Below, in pieces: positions 45,605 to 57,835 of a DNA stretch of 64,000 nucleotides (position 1 is its first letter; each line of letters starts with the position of its first letter). Source of the DNA: Scenedesmus sp. ARA3 (taxonomy: Eukaryota; Chlorophyta; Chlorophyceae; Sphaeropleales; Scenedesmaceae); contig RWJK01001437.1 in NCBI GenBank assembly GCA_004335835.1, positions 62,001 through 126,000 of the forward strand. Direction: 5' to 3'. The notes beneath the pieces were generated by a model. The model ran no database searches. It had not been told where the DNA came from and saw only the letters and a list, made by a program, of their open reading frames with translations. The translations under genes and the position numbers were made by a program.

Positions 45605-48600
45605 CTACTCTCCCAGCACAGCACCTGGTGGCACACATGTCAGGTGGCAGGTGGTGCTGCTGGTCAATGAGGGCCAGAAGTGCACAACCAGCTGTGGCTG
45701 CAGCTGCGCGTTTGCTGCACGGCTGCCGCTGCCCACAGTCGGCTGCATGCGTCCAAGGAAAGAGGGCGGCTTTGCAGATGCTGGGGCGCAGCCTGCCAGG
45801 CCTGTGCCAAGCCGCAGCGCTGCACCATTGCTGAGCATGGCCGTGCCATCACCGCTGCTGGAGGCAGCTGCTGCAGCTGCTGCTCCAGCACCCGCCTGTA
45901 TGCCTGCAGAAGTTGCCGGCACCTGAACAGGGCGTGCAAGCAGGTGCCCCTGTTCCTGCAAGATACCCAGCAGCTGCTTGACAGCGGCAGGGCTGACGAC
46001 GTCTAGCTGAGCCAGCAGCAGTGGCTCTGGGATGCCAGGGTTGCGCAGCACAAGCCCCATCACACGCTTGACCAGGCTGCGCCACAAGTCTTGGTTCAGG
46101 CAGCCCTTGTGATCAAGCCAGGCAGCTACAACAGCCTCCCCAGGCGCGTCCTGCTGCTGCTGCTGCTGCGGCCGCTGGTGTGGTGCATCAACAAGGTCGT
46201 CTGCGCCTGCTGCTGGTGCTGCTGAAGTTGTCGCTGTTTGTGTCATTGCTGGTGCTACAGCTGCAGCTGCCTCCGCTGATGCTGCTGCACTGTCATCGCT
46301 GCCGCCAGCTCCTGCAGTGCCTGCTGCCCCTGCAGCTTCCTGTGCAGGCAGCTGCCTCTGCTGCTGTGGCTGCTCAGGTACAGGCCGTGCAAGCAGCCTG
46401 CAGCTGTCCTCTGCACTCACCCAGGCATGCTGCTGCCAGCCTGCCACCCTCCTGACCAGCCCATACCTGCACAACAGTGACAGGCTGGCGCGCACCGCAG
46501 AAGATGCTGCAGCAGCTGACAGCTGCAGCATCGCTGCTGGCAACGCAGCAAATGCCGCAGCAAGCTCAGCTGCGGCAGCAGCAGCAACGGCTGCGGCCTC
46601 AACTGCTGCTGCTGCTGCAGCAGCTGCAGCCTCATTGGGCGACACATCATCACCAGCTGTTTCTGCTGCTGCTGCTGCTTCTGCTCTTGCTGTGCCTGCT
46701 GCACCTTCCTCACCAGAACCAGCATCACCTGAGATGGCTTGCTCTGAGGTCTTGTCTGCTGGGCCCGCTGCTGCCATCTGCAGGTGTTGCAGCAGCTCAT
46801 CTTCAGTGGCGCCCAGCGGCCCTGCTTGGCGCACTGCCGCCAGCAGCACCTGCACCAGCTCAGGTGCTGGCAATGCCCTGCCGCTGCTCGTGCTTGACAG
46901 CACCACACGAGCTTGCTCCTTGGCAGCTGCAGATGCCCTGTATCTGCTGTCTGCAGCTTTCTGCCTCTTGCTAGCCCTCTCTGCTGGCTCATCAGCAGCT
47001 GGCACAAGCAGTGCGCCCGTTGCAGCATCAGCTGCTGCTGCAGCAGCGCTCATGCAAGCGCCTTCTGCTTGTTGTCGCACCGCCACATCTCTGCCGACCA
47101 CGACAGGCTCAAAGAGCGGGCCATGCTGCTGCTGCTGCTTGCAGGAAACTGCACTGCCTGCCTCCACCTCAGGATTAGGTGAGGCAGAAGACTTGCGCTG
47201 ACGCTTCCTGCAAGCAGCAGCTGCAGGCCTGCTGCCGTCGCCGTCCAGTGCGGGGAATGCTGCGATTTCAGCAGCACCTTCCTCTGTGGGAACACCTTCA
47301 CAGTAGGCCAGCAGGCCAAGGTCTCCACTGCTGCTTGCAGGAGACGGCACCAGCTGCACCTGTGCTTGGCGACTGGCAGCTGGCTCCCCTGCTTTTGGTG
47401 CAGCAGCTGGCTCAGCTGCCTCGTCATCACCGTCATCCTGCGAGTCATCTGGTGCCGCTGCTGCTCTGTCTGTCGCTAGCTCCTCTTGTACTGTTGCAAC
47501 AGGGTCAGCTCTGATGAGCAGCTGTGGCATCCTGCTCAGCAACAGGCCCGCCTCACTATTGCTGCCCTCCCTGCCCCTGCTCTGCTGTGCAATTGTGCAC
47601 AGGCTCAGCTGCACCTGCCCGGCAGCTGCAGACACCAGCAGCTCAAGCAGCAGGGCACCAGGGACAGGGTGTGACCTGGCAGCGCTTGCCTGCTTGGCTG
47701 CAGCGCCACCTGCATCAACATCTGCATCTGCAACTACCTTGGGCTGCACACCAACCCAGAAGCCAGCTGCAGGAGAGTCTGCTGCTGCTGGGAGCAGCGC
47801 AGCAAGGCAGCTGCTCAGGCTGCTTGGGCTGGGCCGCCTTGCAGCAGCTGGAGCAGGTGCTGGCTCTGGTGTAGCCTGCTGCCGTTGCTGAGGCGCTTCC
47901 TGTGCCTCATCCTGCGGCTCCGGATCTGCCTGTGCAACGTCCGCTGCCTCGGCTGCCTGGTCAATGCCTGTGGCTGCACCCTGCTGTTGCTCCCCTGGCT
48001 CTTGCAACTGCACATTCAGCTGCTCCGCTGTGCCTGCAGCAGCAGCTGCTGCCTTGTCTGCTGGTTGGATGCTATCACCAGCCAGCTCAGCGCTTTTCCT
48101 GCCAGCTGCCTTTCCAGCCTCGCTGTCAGCTGCCTCCTTGGCAGCACGCTGCTGATCCAGCTGCTCCACCTCTTTCTCAAGCAGCTGCAGCAGCTTCTGC
48201 TGCTGCTGCTGCTGCTGCTGCACAGCAGCAGCACTAGTGAGCTGCGCAGCATCTGCAGACTTTCCTTCCTTTGCCGTGCCAGCTGCTGCTGCAGCTGCGA
48301 GGGCTACTGCGGCCGTGGTGCTGCTGCTGCTGCTGCATCCAGCTGCCTCCCGCAGCCCTGCCTTCATCAGTGCCAGTGCTGCTGCTGGCGCCCGGTCCAT
48401 GAGGTCTGACAGCGCCGCCTCCCCCCGCAGCCGCTTGATCCATGCAGTGCTGAGCTGGAAGGGCCGCCGCGCAGCGCCACTGTTCAGCCAGCCTAGCGCC
48501 CGCAGCCACCTGAATGCAGCAGCAACCTCGGCCTGGCTGAAGCGCAGCATCAGCGCGAGCGAGGCATCAGGCGGCAGGCTGCCCTGTGACGCCACCAGGT

Positions 48601-51600
48601 GCAGCAGCGAGGTGATGAGGTGCATCGCAGACACCACAGGAGTGGTGGGTGCAGCTCCGTACGGCCATGCTGGTGCTGCAGCAACAGCCAGCGCGCCTGC
48701 TTCTGCTGCTGCGGCATCGGTTGGGCTGTCAGCCGCAGCGCCAGCCTGCTCTGCTGCTGCTGTAGCCTGCCCTGTCACTGCAGCCACAGACTCATCCCTG
48801 GCCCCTGCTGCAGCCTCGTCCAGGCCATCAGCAGCCGCAGCAGCTGCTGCTGCTTCATCGCGTTGCCCTTCGTTAGGAGCTGCTGCAGCCCCAGCAGCCT
48901 TGCTGGGGCGCGTCTCCACGCCCTTGTGGTGCCTGCGCCAGGACTGGATCAGGTCCCTGGGGCCACTGATCGCTGACGTTCGCAGCTGCAGCCCCTGCTG
49001 CTGTCGCTTCAGTGCACGCCGCCTGCGCTTGCCACCCTTCATCGCAGCCTCCAGCTGCTGCTGCCGCTCGCGCTGCTCCGCCTCCGGCGTGATGCACTCG
49101 CCCGCTGCGCGGCGCTGCGCTATCACTGCGGCAGCAGCTGCTGCAGCGTTGGCCAAGATGGCAGCTGACCTGGACAGCCTGTCTGCTGTCGTGCGCAGCG
49201 GCCGCACATGGCGACTGCTGCCGCGCCGCTGCTTGCCGCGGCGGGGTGCTGCTGCGCCTCCAGCCAGCCAGCCATCCTCCTGCTGGCCGTTCTCCTCATC
49301 TGAGTCGCCACTGCTGAGCAGGCCTGCACATCAGCGACGGGAACAGCAGCAGCGGCGGTGACAGCAGCGTGGTTTGGCTAGCAGCATGGGTGCGATCTCC
49401 GCAACAAAACATTCTGCTGCTACAGCTTCAAGGATTGTGCTGAGTTCGATTCCAGCAGCTGCACATACACAGGATTAACGCACAAACTATGGTACAAAAA
49501 TGCAAGTCCCAGCAGCAGCACTGACAGCAGCTGCAAGGCAACTGGTCAGGTTTGGCACCATAGTCATGTACGACCAGCCGCACAGCAGCCGCCAGCCGTG
49601 CCTCACCCTCCTCCTCTGCCCCCAGCTCCCCCCGCTCCTCATCGCCCTCCGCCTCATCATCAGAGCCAGCACCACCCAGCCGCAGCGGCGCGCCAGCAGC
49701 AACAGCCAGCCGCCTCCGCCTCCGCCTGCGCAGCATCTGTCTGCCCAGGGAAGCCTCGCCCTCAGCGCCCTCACTGCGCGGCTTGCGCAGCGCAGTGGGT
49801 CGGTACCTGCAGCACACCACGCGCATTGTGTTGCTGAACTTGCAAACCCAGCATGTTTGCGCAAGACACAGTCTTCGCCAAGCCGTCTGCAGCCGCAGGC
49901 ATTGAGTACGACACGCTCAGCTGCAGTACAGTGCTGCAGGTGGTGCTGGAGTTGTCCGTTCTCTGCAAGCTGTCGTCTGCAATCATGCAGGCAGCTGTGC
50001 CCCAGCCGCCACGCTGTAGTTCATGCTGTGCTGCGCACCTGGGTGTGGTGAACTCCTCAATCTGCGCAAGCAGCTTGTCCAGCTTCGCTTGGATGGAGTC
50101 ATCGGGCAGCAGGATTATGTTGCCCTGCGGCGTCACCTGGTGCGGCCCAGCAACAGCCAGGCTGGCACTTGCAGCCGGCACCTGGCCTGCTGCAGCTGCT
50201 GCTGCATTCTGCTGTGCTGGCTGCTGCTGCTGAGGGTCGGCAGTGGTTTCATCCTGCTGCTGCTGCTGCTGGCCTGCTGCCGGCAGCGCGAGCGTGCCGC
50301 CTGGCAGCAGCAGCGGGTTGACTGACAGCCGCGACTCCTGCTGCAGGCGTGCCAGCTGCTGCTGCAGGATGTTGCGGCGCGCTGCAAACTCCTTGTGGAT
50401 CTCAGTGGCCTGTAAAACACATGATAGGGGTGCCAGACACACACCAGACAGCATGGTGAGGCAGGAAGCCAGCTATGGTAATCGTTTGAACAACCGATTA
50501 TGCATAGGTGTACTGTGGTAACTACTGGCCTCCCCTTCACACAACTATGTGATGCGGCAACTGCGATGTGGCATCTGGCAGCTTGCGCGACACGCAAACA
50601 TCTGTGCATCCTGCAGCCGCGCTTTGCATCATTGCCGCACCTGCGCCTCCAGGCTGGCGATGAACAGGCTGCTGCTGGAGTGCTTCTTGAGGAAGTTGAA
50701 GCGGCGAGTGCACATCTCCACGCGCAGCGGCAGCCCAGGCGTGGCGTTGCTCCAGCGCACCTGCAGCAGCAGCAGCAAGCATGTTTTGCGTTTTGCTGGC
50801 TGACACCCAAGACATGCCTTACCTGCTTGGATACTACAGTGAACAGTGTTGCGCGTGCGGACACCCTCATGCATGCATGCTGCAATATGCATGGGCTAAG
50901 TTGACTGCCGCACTCTTCAGCTGCAGCCGCCCAGCACGCATCAAAGCAAGCTGTCACCCCACAAGACAGGTTCAACAGGTTGAACCTGAAGTAACTGGTT
51001 GACCGGTGAAAACAACACAGGTTCAACATGTTGCACCTGCAGCAACCAGTTGACAGGTGAAAACACCCCTGTCCCACCTGCACGCGCGTGCCCAGCTCCA
51101 CGCGCTGCGCCACCACCCAGCGCAGCAGCTGCCGGTCCTGCTGCGGCGTCCAGCGGTGCCGCCTCTGCGCAATGCGCTCCGGCACAGCCACGCCGCCGCC
51201 GTCACTGTCAGCGCCCGTCACGCCGCCGTCGCCGTCCATGGTCACACCCGACTGCCGCCTGCTGCTGTCTGCGCGGCTCCTGCTCCTGCTGCGCACAGCA
51301 TCATCATCACTCAGCCAGCTGTCACTGCCACTGCCCCTGCCAGCTGCACCTGCCTCAGGCCGGTCCTCTGGCGCCAGCTGGATCACAATCTTGGGCAGGG
51401 AGCGCCCGCTGACTGCAGCAGCAGCAGCAGCGCGCCGCCGCTCCCCGCTCTCCTCATCCGACGCCTCACTGTCGCTGGCGCTGGCGCTGCTGCCGCCCTC
51501 CACCCCATCCGAGCCCTCTGTAGCTTTCCTGCTGCGCTGCTTGCTGCGGCTCCTGCTGCGCCGGCGCCGCTTGCCCTGCTGGCCTGCCAGCGCCAGCGCT

Positions 51601-54600
51601 CCTGCCGCCTCACTGCCAGCCTGGGCCTCATCATCATCGCCTGCTGCGTCTGCTGCTGATGCGCTGCCAGACTCCGAGCCGGAGCCAGACAGCGCCTCGC
51701 CCTGCCGCTGCCTGCGCTGCCTGCTGCGGCGCCGCTCAATTTTGGTGCGGCGGCGGCGGCGCTCCCTGCAGGTTGGTATACACATGTGCGACAGCACACA
51801 AAGCATGAGGCACAGGGCCAGGCGCGCTGACAATGCACTTCTTGGTAGGCATTACTTGCAGCATTGTGTGGATCCAGTAACACATCCTGGATCTGACGCT
51901 GCCAGGTTTAGCCAGCAGGCTGTGTGGCCACATGCCTTACTTGCAGTGCTGTGCTCCGCAGCGCGCACATCAGCACATGCGGAGCAACCGCACGCCATGC
52001 TGCAGCTTCGGGCGCACACCCCCTGCACCTATTCCTGCACCTATTCCTGCATCTATGCATGCCTGCTTGCGCTGCCGTGCCGCACCTGGCCTGCTCCTGG
52101 CGTCGGCTGTCCAGGGTGCTGCCCTCCCCTTTGCTGAGCAGGTAGATGCGGCCCAGCCCAGCCCTCTCACGCGCCTCATTGATCTCAGTGCGCAGCCGCG
52201 TCACAAACTGCAGCACCTGCAGGGTGAGCACGGCGGCAGGAAGCACAGCCGGCAGCATGTCAGCGCCACACGCGGACCAGCATGTTCAGCCGATGACAGC
52301 GCAGGAGGATAACCAAGGTCATGACACGGCTGACAATCATGAGCAGCGGTCCCAAACAGTGTCCGCTGTCCTGCTCTGTTGTCCGTGATGCCAAAAGGTA
52401 TGACTTACAAGAAACAATGTCTTCTACTATGATGCGGGTGCCATTGTGACGCTCACCGCCTGGTAGGGCTGGCTCAGCTCCTCTGCCAGCTGTCGCGCCA
52501 TGTGCATGTCCAGCTGCTCCACAGGCAGGCCCTCCAGCCGCGCCTGCAGCTGCAGGAAGGGGATGAGCGAGATGCTCCTGCAAGCGCAGCAGCAACACAG
52601 CAGCAGCAGCAGCACATGAGCAGGCCAGCAGGTAGGCACAGAGGCTGTGACAGGCACTGGGGTGGTGGCAGGAGTGTTGCTGCCGCAGCCTGAGGTGCGA
52701 ACTGGTGCACGCAGGAGCCGCAGGATGAGCAGGTTGCCCATACCGAAGGAAGCTCAACCAGCACAACACAGGGGCATGTAAGTGTTGCGGAAACCTACGG
52801 GCCTTGTTGCGTATGTGACGCTTCACGTGTAAACATCTGCCAGAGCTGCAGTCGCTGTCGCTGTTGTTGTTGTGTTTTTGTTCCACGCGCCGCGCACCTG
52901 TAGGAGGCCCAGCACCTGTGCCGCATGACGTCGGGCACTGCGCTGGCGGGGAAGAAGCGCGCCAGGCTGGCCTGGCTCATCAGCTGCGTGTCATACAGCG
53001 CCTGGCAGCAGCAGCAGCAGCAGTAGCAGCAGCCACAGATGTATCAGTCAGGTCAACATACTGGTGTAAAGTCAAGAGCAGGCTCCACCCTGCTATATTT
53101 GCCGCCACCTATGGCATGTCCAAATCCGTGCTCTGCCTGCAAGCGCACTGTTCGACATGGCTGCCTACAACGTTATGTAGCTGCGCCTTCCTGCACGCCC
53201 TGACAAGCTCCAGCAGCTCACACCATGCATATCCCCTCCCGCGGCCTTGCTCTCCAAATACGGTGGGCCACACGCCCACCCGCTAAGGAGCCAGGCAAGG
53301 CTCATGGGGTAGAAAAGCTTTGCTGCCCCAGCGCTACCCCCCCCNAGCCCCCAGCCGCCCCACCTGCATCTTGGACCAGTACTCGCCCCAGCTGCCGGCC
53401 TGCATGAAGTCGCAGTCCAGCCGCACCGGCGCCGCGTCCTCAAACTCACACGGCACGTCCAGCACACCCAGCGTACCGATGATCAGGTGCGTCGCCTGCA
53501 GCAGCAGCAGCAGCACAGGCACAACACGTGTCCTCCTCAGCAGCTGAGACGTGTGTACATGCGCTCCTGCTAATGTATGGCGCCACTCCTGATGCAAGGC
53601 AAGAACTGGCCTGCGATTTGCACCCCACTGTAGCTCAGCCCTGCACTCACATATGCCGGGTGGCACTGGCCCCACGTCTCCCCGTCCTCTCCGCCCTTTT
53701 TGGCCGGTGTGAGCAGCTTGAGCTTGGCCAGCACTGCCAGCCCAGGCAGCAGCCGCTTCCACGCCTTGCCGCCCAGCACAGCCTCCACCTCCGCGGCAGC
53801 AAAGTCGGCAATGCGCGGCTGCTGCTGCTGTGGTGGTGCTAGTAGCTCCAGCAGGTTGGCAATCCTGTCGCTGCTGCCCGCAACCTGAGGGGAGGCAGTG
53901 GGGTCGCAACAGCAGCAGCAGCAGCAGCAGGGGCAGCAGCAGAGGGTGAGGCGCAGAGGGCCGCAGGTTTCCAGGTGGGCACGTGATGTTGGGCAGGCTG
54001 CACACAATTTCCAGCTGTGCAGTGCTTGCAGGATGGGCGGCGTCTTTCACAGGTGGCTGCAGTGCAACGCGGCCAAGTCATTCGCTGACAATAGACTGCT
54101 GTGCAGAGCCTACCTGCAGGGCCACCGCCAGGGGCATGTTTTGCCACATCTGGTGCACCGACAGCAGCCGCCCACCCAGCTGCTGCTCCAGCTGCTGCAG
54201 CTGCTCCCGGTCCTGCTGCTGCTGCTGCGCCGCATCCCCCACGGCTGCATCCGTACCCTCTGTTGCTGCTGCCGCTGCTGCCGCTGCTGCTGCATCCTCT
54301 GTGGGCTCCGCAGCTGCCGCTGCTGAGTCAGCAGCTGCCCTGGCTGTCTTCCTGAAAGCAAACACACCTCCCTTTGCCGCATCATCAGAGTCCCTGTCAG
54401 CCACGCGCAGGTGCTGCTGCTGTTGCTGCTGCTGTGTGCCCTGCTGCGCATCAGGCTCTGCGAGCACAAAGTGCAGCCGGGCCTTGGCCCCGGGCCGTGC
54501 TGATGCCCACTGCCCAGCAGCACCCAGCTGCACAGCGCTGCGGCTGCTGCCGGGCTGCTGGCCTGCCTGCGCTGCTGCTGCTGCTGCTGCTGCAGGCAGG

Positions 54601-56607
54601 TCGTCGCTGGGCTGCACTGGCAGGGCCACGCAGGCGGCCAGGTAGTGGTGCAGCACCTTGAGCCGCAGCATGAGCGAGGGGATGTAGCCGTTGCGGTGCA
54701 GCTGCATCTGTGGATGCGGAAGCGAGTTGGCAGAAGTGGTGTGCACAGGCACCAGGAACCGGCAGAAGACAAACAGGGTGTCAGCAACAGGAGCAAAGGG
54801 ACCGCGTGAGCGCAGCCTGATCAGCCTGATCTCATGAGAGGAGGCCACGTCACGATGCACATCAATTGCAGCACTATACAAAGCGCAATGATGTGCCTGT
54901 GTAGCAAGGTTTGCATGTGCATAACCAGGTGGGCGATTCGGGAATGTTGTATAGCGGCCATTGTCTCCCGCGCAAGCACCGCAGCAGCTATGTGAGCAGC
55001 CATGTACTCACAATGTCTTTGCTGGCTTGGCGCTTCTGCGTCAGTGCTGCTGATGCTGTGGCAGTGGCAGCAGCGGGTGCTGCAGCGTCGGTCTCTTCCT
55101 CATCTTCGCCACTGTCAGCAGCGGCTGCTTCAGCAATGTCTGCGGGACAAGACACAGCAGGCACAGCAGCTCATCAGTGCCACAATCATGGCAGGGAATG
55201 CAACCTGCATGCGCGCTCTGCTGACTAATGCAGCCGCAGGTGCAGCCCTGCGAGCGCAGAGTTGGCAACGCAACAAACTTGGCAGCTGTGCTGCCGCACG
55301 TAACGGCGAGCAAACGTGGCCCAGCAAAATGCTATCAGCATCTGGTGATGCGCTGTGCATTGCAAAAGCATTCAGCACAAAGCAATGGTCCAGCAACCAG
55401 TTGCACACACCAAACGCATGCCGACCAAGAATCGGGGAAGGGCACCTCAGCTCACCTGCAGGCTTCTGCTTTCTGGGCCTGCCGCGTGGCTTGCCGCCAG
55501 TGATGCGCGCCATGCCCTTGCCGCCAAAGCCAGGCAGGCTGCGCGTGCTGGCAGCAGAAGGCAGGAACTGCACCTGGCCGTCAAGCACAGGCATGCCGCC
55601 CTTGGCTGCTGCAGCGGCAGCAGCAGCAGCCGCAGCCGCCGCTGCCGCCTGCACCGCAGGGTCCCGCGCATCTGCGCCCTCCGCGGCGGCTGCGGCGGCA
55701 GCAGTGGCCGCCACAGCGCGTGCTGCTGCTGCTGCCGCGATGCCTTGCGCCTCCAGCGCCCTGCGCATGCCTTCACGCCGCAGCGTGCCTGGCAGGGTCT
55801 GGTCGTACGCTGCGATGCGCTGCAGCAGCTCGGGGGTCTCTTCCAGGTCATTGCGCAGCACCACCTCAACCTGCGGGCGCAGCGCAGCACAACCCAATGA
55901 TCAACGCACTGTCCACACTGTGACAACGCAATTACCCTGCTGCAAACTCTTGTATCTACGCTGTTACATCCACACACTGCGCGGAGAAACACTTAGCTAA
56001 AGATGCCGCTGCGTGCTGGGAATCTACAGCGTGCTGATTACCCATCACAGCCGCGTGCGCCCACCACCCGGCCCGCCACCCGGCCCACCTCCTTGGGCTC
56101 CAGCAGCCCCTGCTGCGTGTAGGCCAGCTTCACCAGCCGCGCGCTCTTGTGCTCCACCAGCAGGCCCACCAGCCGCGCACAGGTCTTGGTGTCGGGGCCG
56201 TTGTAGTCGTACAGCGTGTTGCGCTGAGGGGTGGGCTCCTCCGCATTCATGATCAGCCGCCGCAGCTCCTGCAGCAACAGCGGCGCAAGTGCACAATTGA
56301 GCATTTAGTGCAGGTGTGCATGGTGCAGGTTGGTGTGTTTGCTGCGCTGCATGTTCAAGACGCGGGGCGGGGCGTAGCCCTGCACTGCTGTGCTGTAAAG
56401 CTAGTGAGCTGCCTGCTGGTCATTTGGCTCGTTGAGACATTGAACACATGGGTGCTAGCACTGCCAACACCCGGCCAGCCCTCACGTGTGCTGGCAGCAG
56501 ACCGCAAACAGCTGCAGCCTTCTAAATGACGTCTAAATGACGTCTAAGCGACGTACGGAGGCGGTACGTGACGGCTACGCAGCTAGGACAAACCATCCGC
56601 AGCAGCC

Positions 56608-56640
<33 letters not shown>

Positions 56641-57799
56641 CACCTGCTTGATGACGAAGCCCTGGTCCAGCAGGCGCGCCATGACGATGTGCAGCCGCCG
56701 CTGCTGCAGCCGCGAGATGCTGCCCTGCCCGCCCACCACCAGCCACGGCATGGCGGCAGCAATGGCGGCATGATCCGCGCCGCCAGGCAGCGGCAGCAGC
56801 GCCTGCGTAGAGCCATACCCAAAGCCGCCGGCTGAGCCGCGCGAGCCGTCTGTTGCTGCAGGGGCCGGCAGCAGCTGCTGCCCTGACAGGGGTGGTACCA
56901 GCGGCGTGGTGCGCACAGCGCTGGGCCGCGCTGCGCTGCCTAGGTAGCTGATGCCAAGGCCGGGGTGCGCAGAGGAGAGGCCACCCAGGCGCTTGCCTGA
57001 CTGCGGCCGTGCGGCAGCAGCAGCACCAGCAGCTGGTGCTGCAGCTGGTGCGGCAGCAAGTGCTGCTGCAGGCTGTGCGTCATTTGGAGCCTGCTGCCCT
57101 GCAGCGGCTGCAGCAGCTGCGGCGTGCTTGTCAAGGGCAGCGTCCAGCACAGCATCCAAGTCCATGTCATCTTCATCGGCTGCTGCTGCTTGTTCAGCCG
57201 CATTGCCCTCTGTTGCTGCAGCAGCAGCATCTTCAAACGGCTCGTGCTGCTCATCACCAGCATCATCCTGCTCCTCCTCCTCAGCAGCAGCACTATCCTC
57301 AGCAGCAGCAGCAGCTTTGCGCTTCTTTGGCCTGGCCTGTGGTGCTGCCTGGCCAGCCGCCTGCTGCTGCTCAGTGATGGCAGCCGCCACAGCAGCAAGC
57401 GCAGCAGCTGTGACCTCCTGCTCCTGGCCCTGCTGCTGCTGGGCTGCGGGCGGTGGCAGCTGCAGCGGCTGGCCTGCTGTGGTCATGAGGTGCTTCTGCT
57501 TGCGGTACTTCTCCAGCAGGTGTGGCGGGGCGATGATGTGGTTGGTGAGGGCCTTCTGGGGCATGTCGTAGTCAACCTGAGGCGGCAGTGTAAAGGACAG
57601 CACAGCAGCAGGCAGAGTTGAGGGCGACACACTAAGCAGCATGGTTGCTGAATCTGTTGGTGCTGCAGCGCACCCTAGTACTGTGTGTTTTGTTAATTTG
57701 ATGATGAAGTGATGTGCCGCGCATGGCACACGCTTGGCCAGTACAACCCACTTGGCAGAAACACAAAGGCAAGGCGTACCACCTGCATCAGCAACCATG

Positions 57800-57835
<36 letters not shown>

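Noticed and set aside
48237..49361. 374-codon plus-strand frame, Ser/Ala rich
   Set aside because: Exact antisense of the Ala-rich last exon of the TFIIIC gene; GC-rich triplet DNA keeps several frames open.
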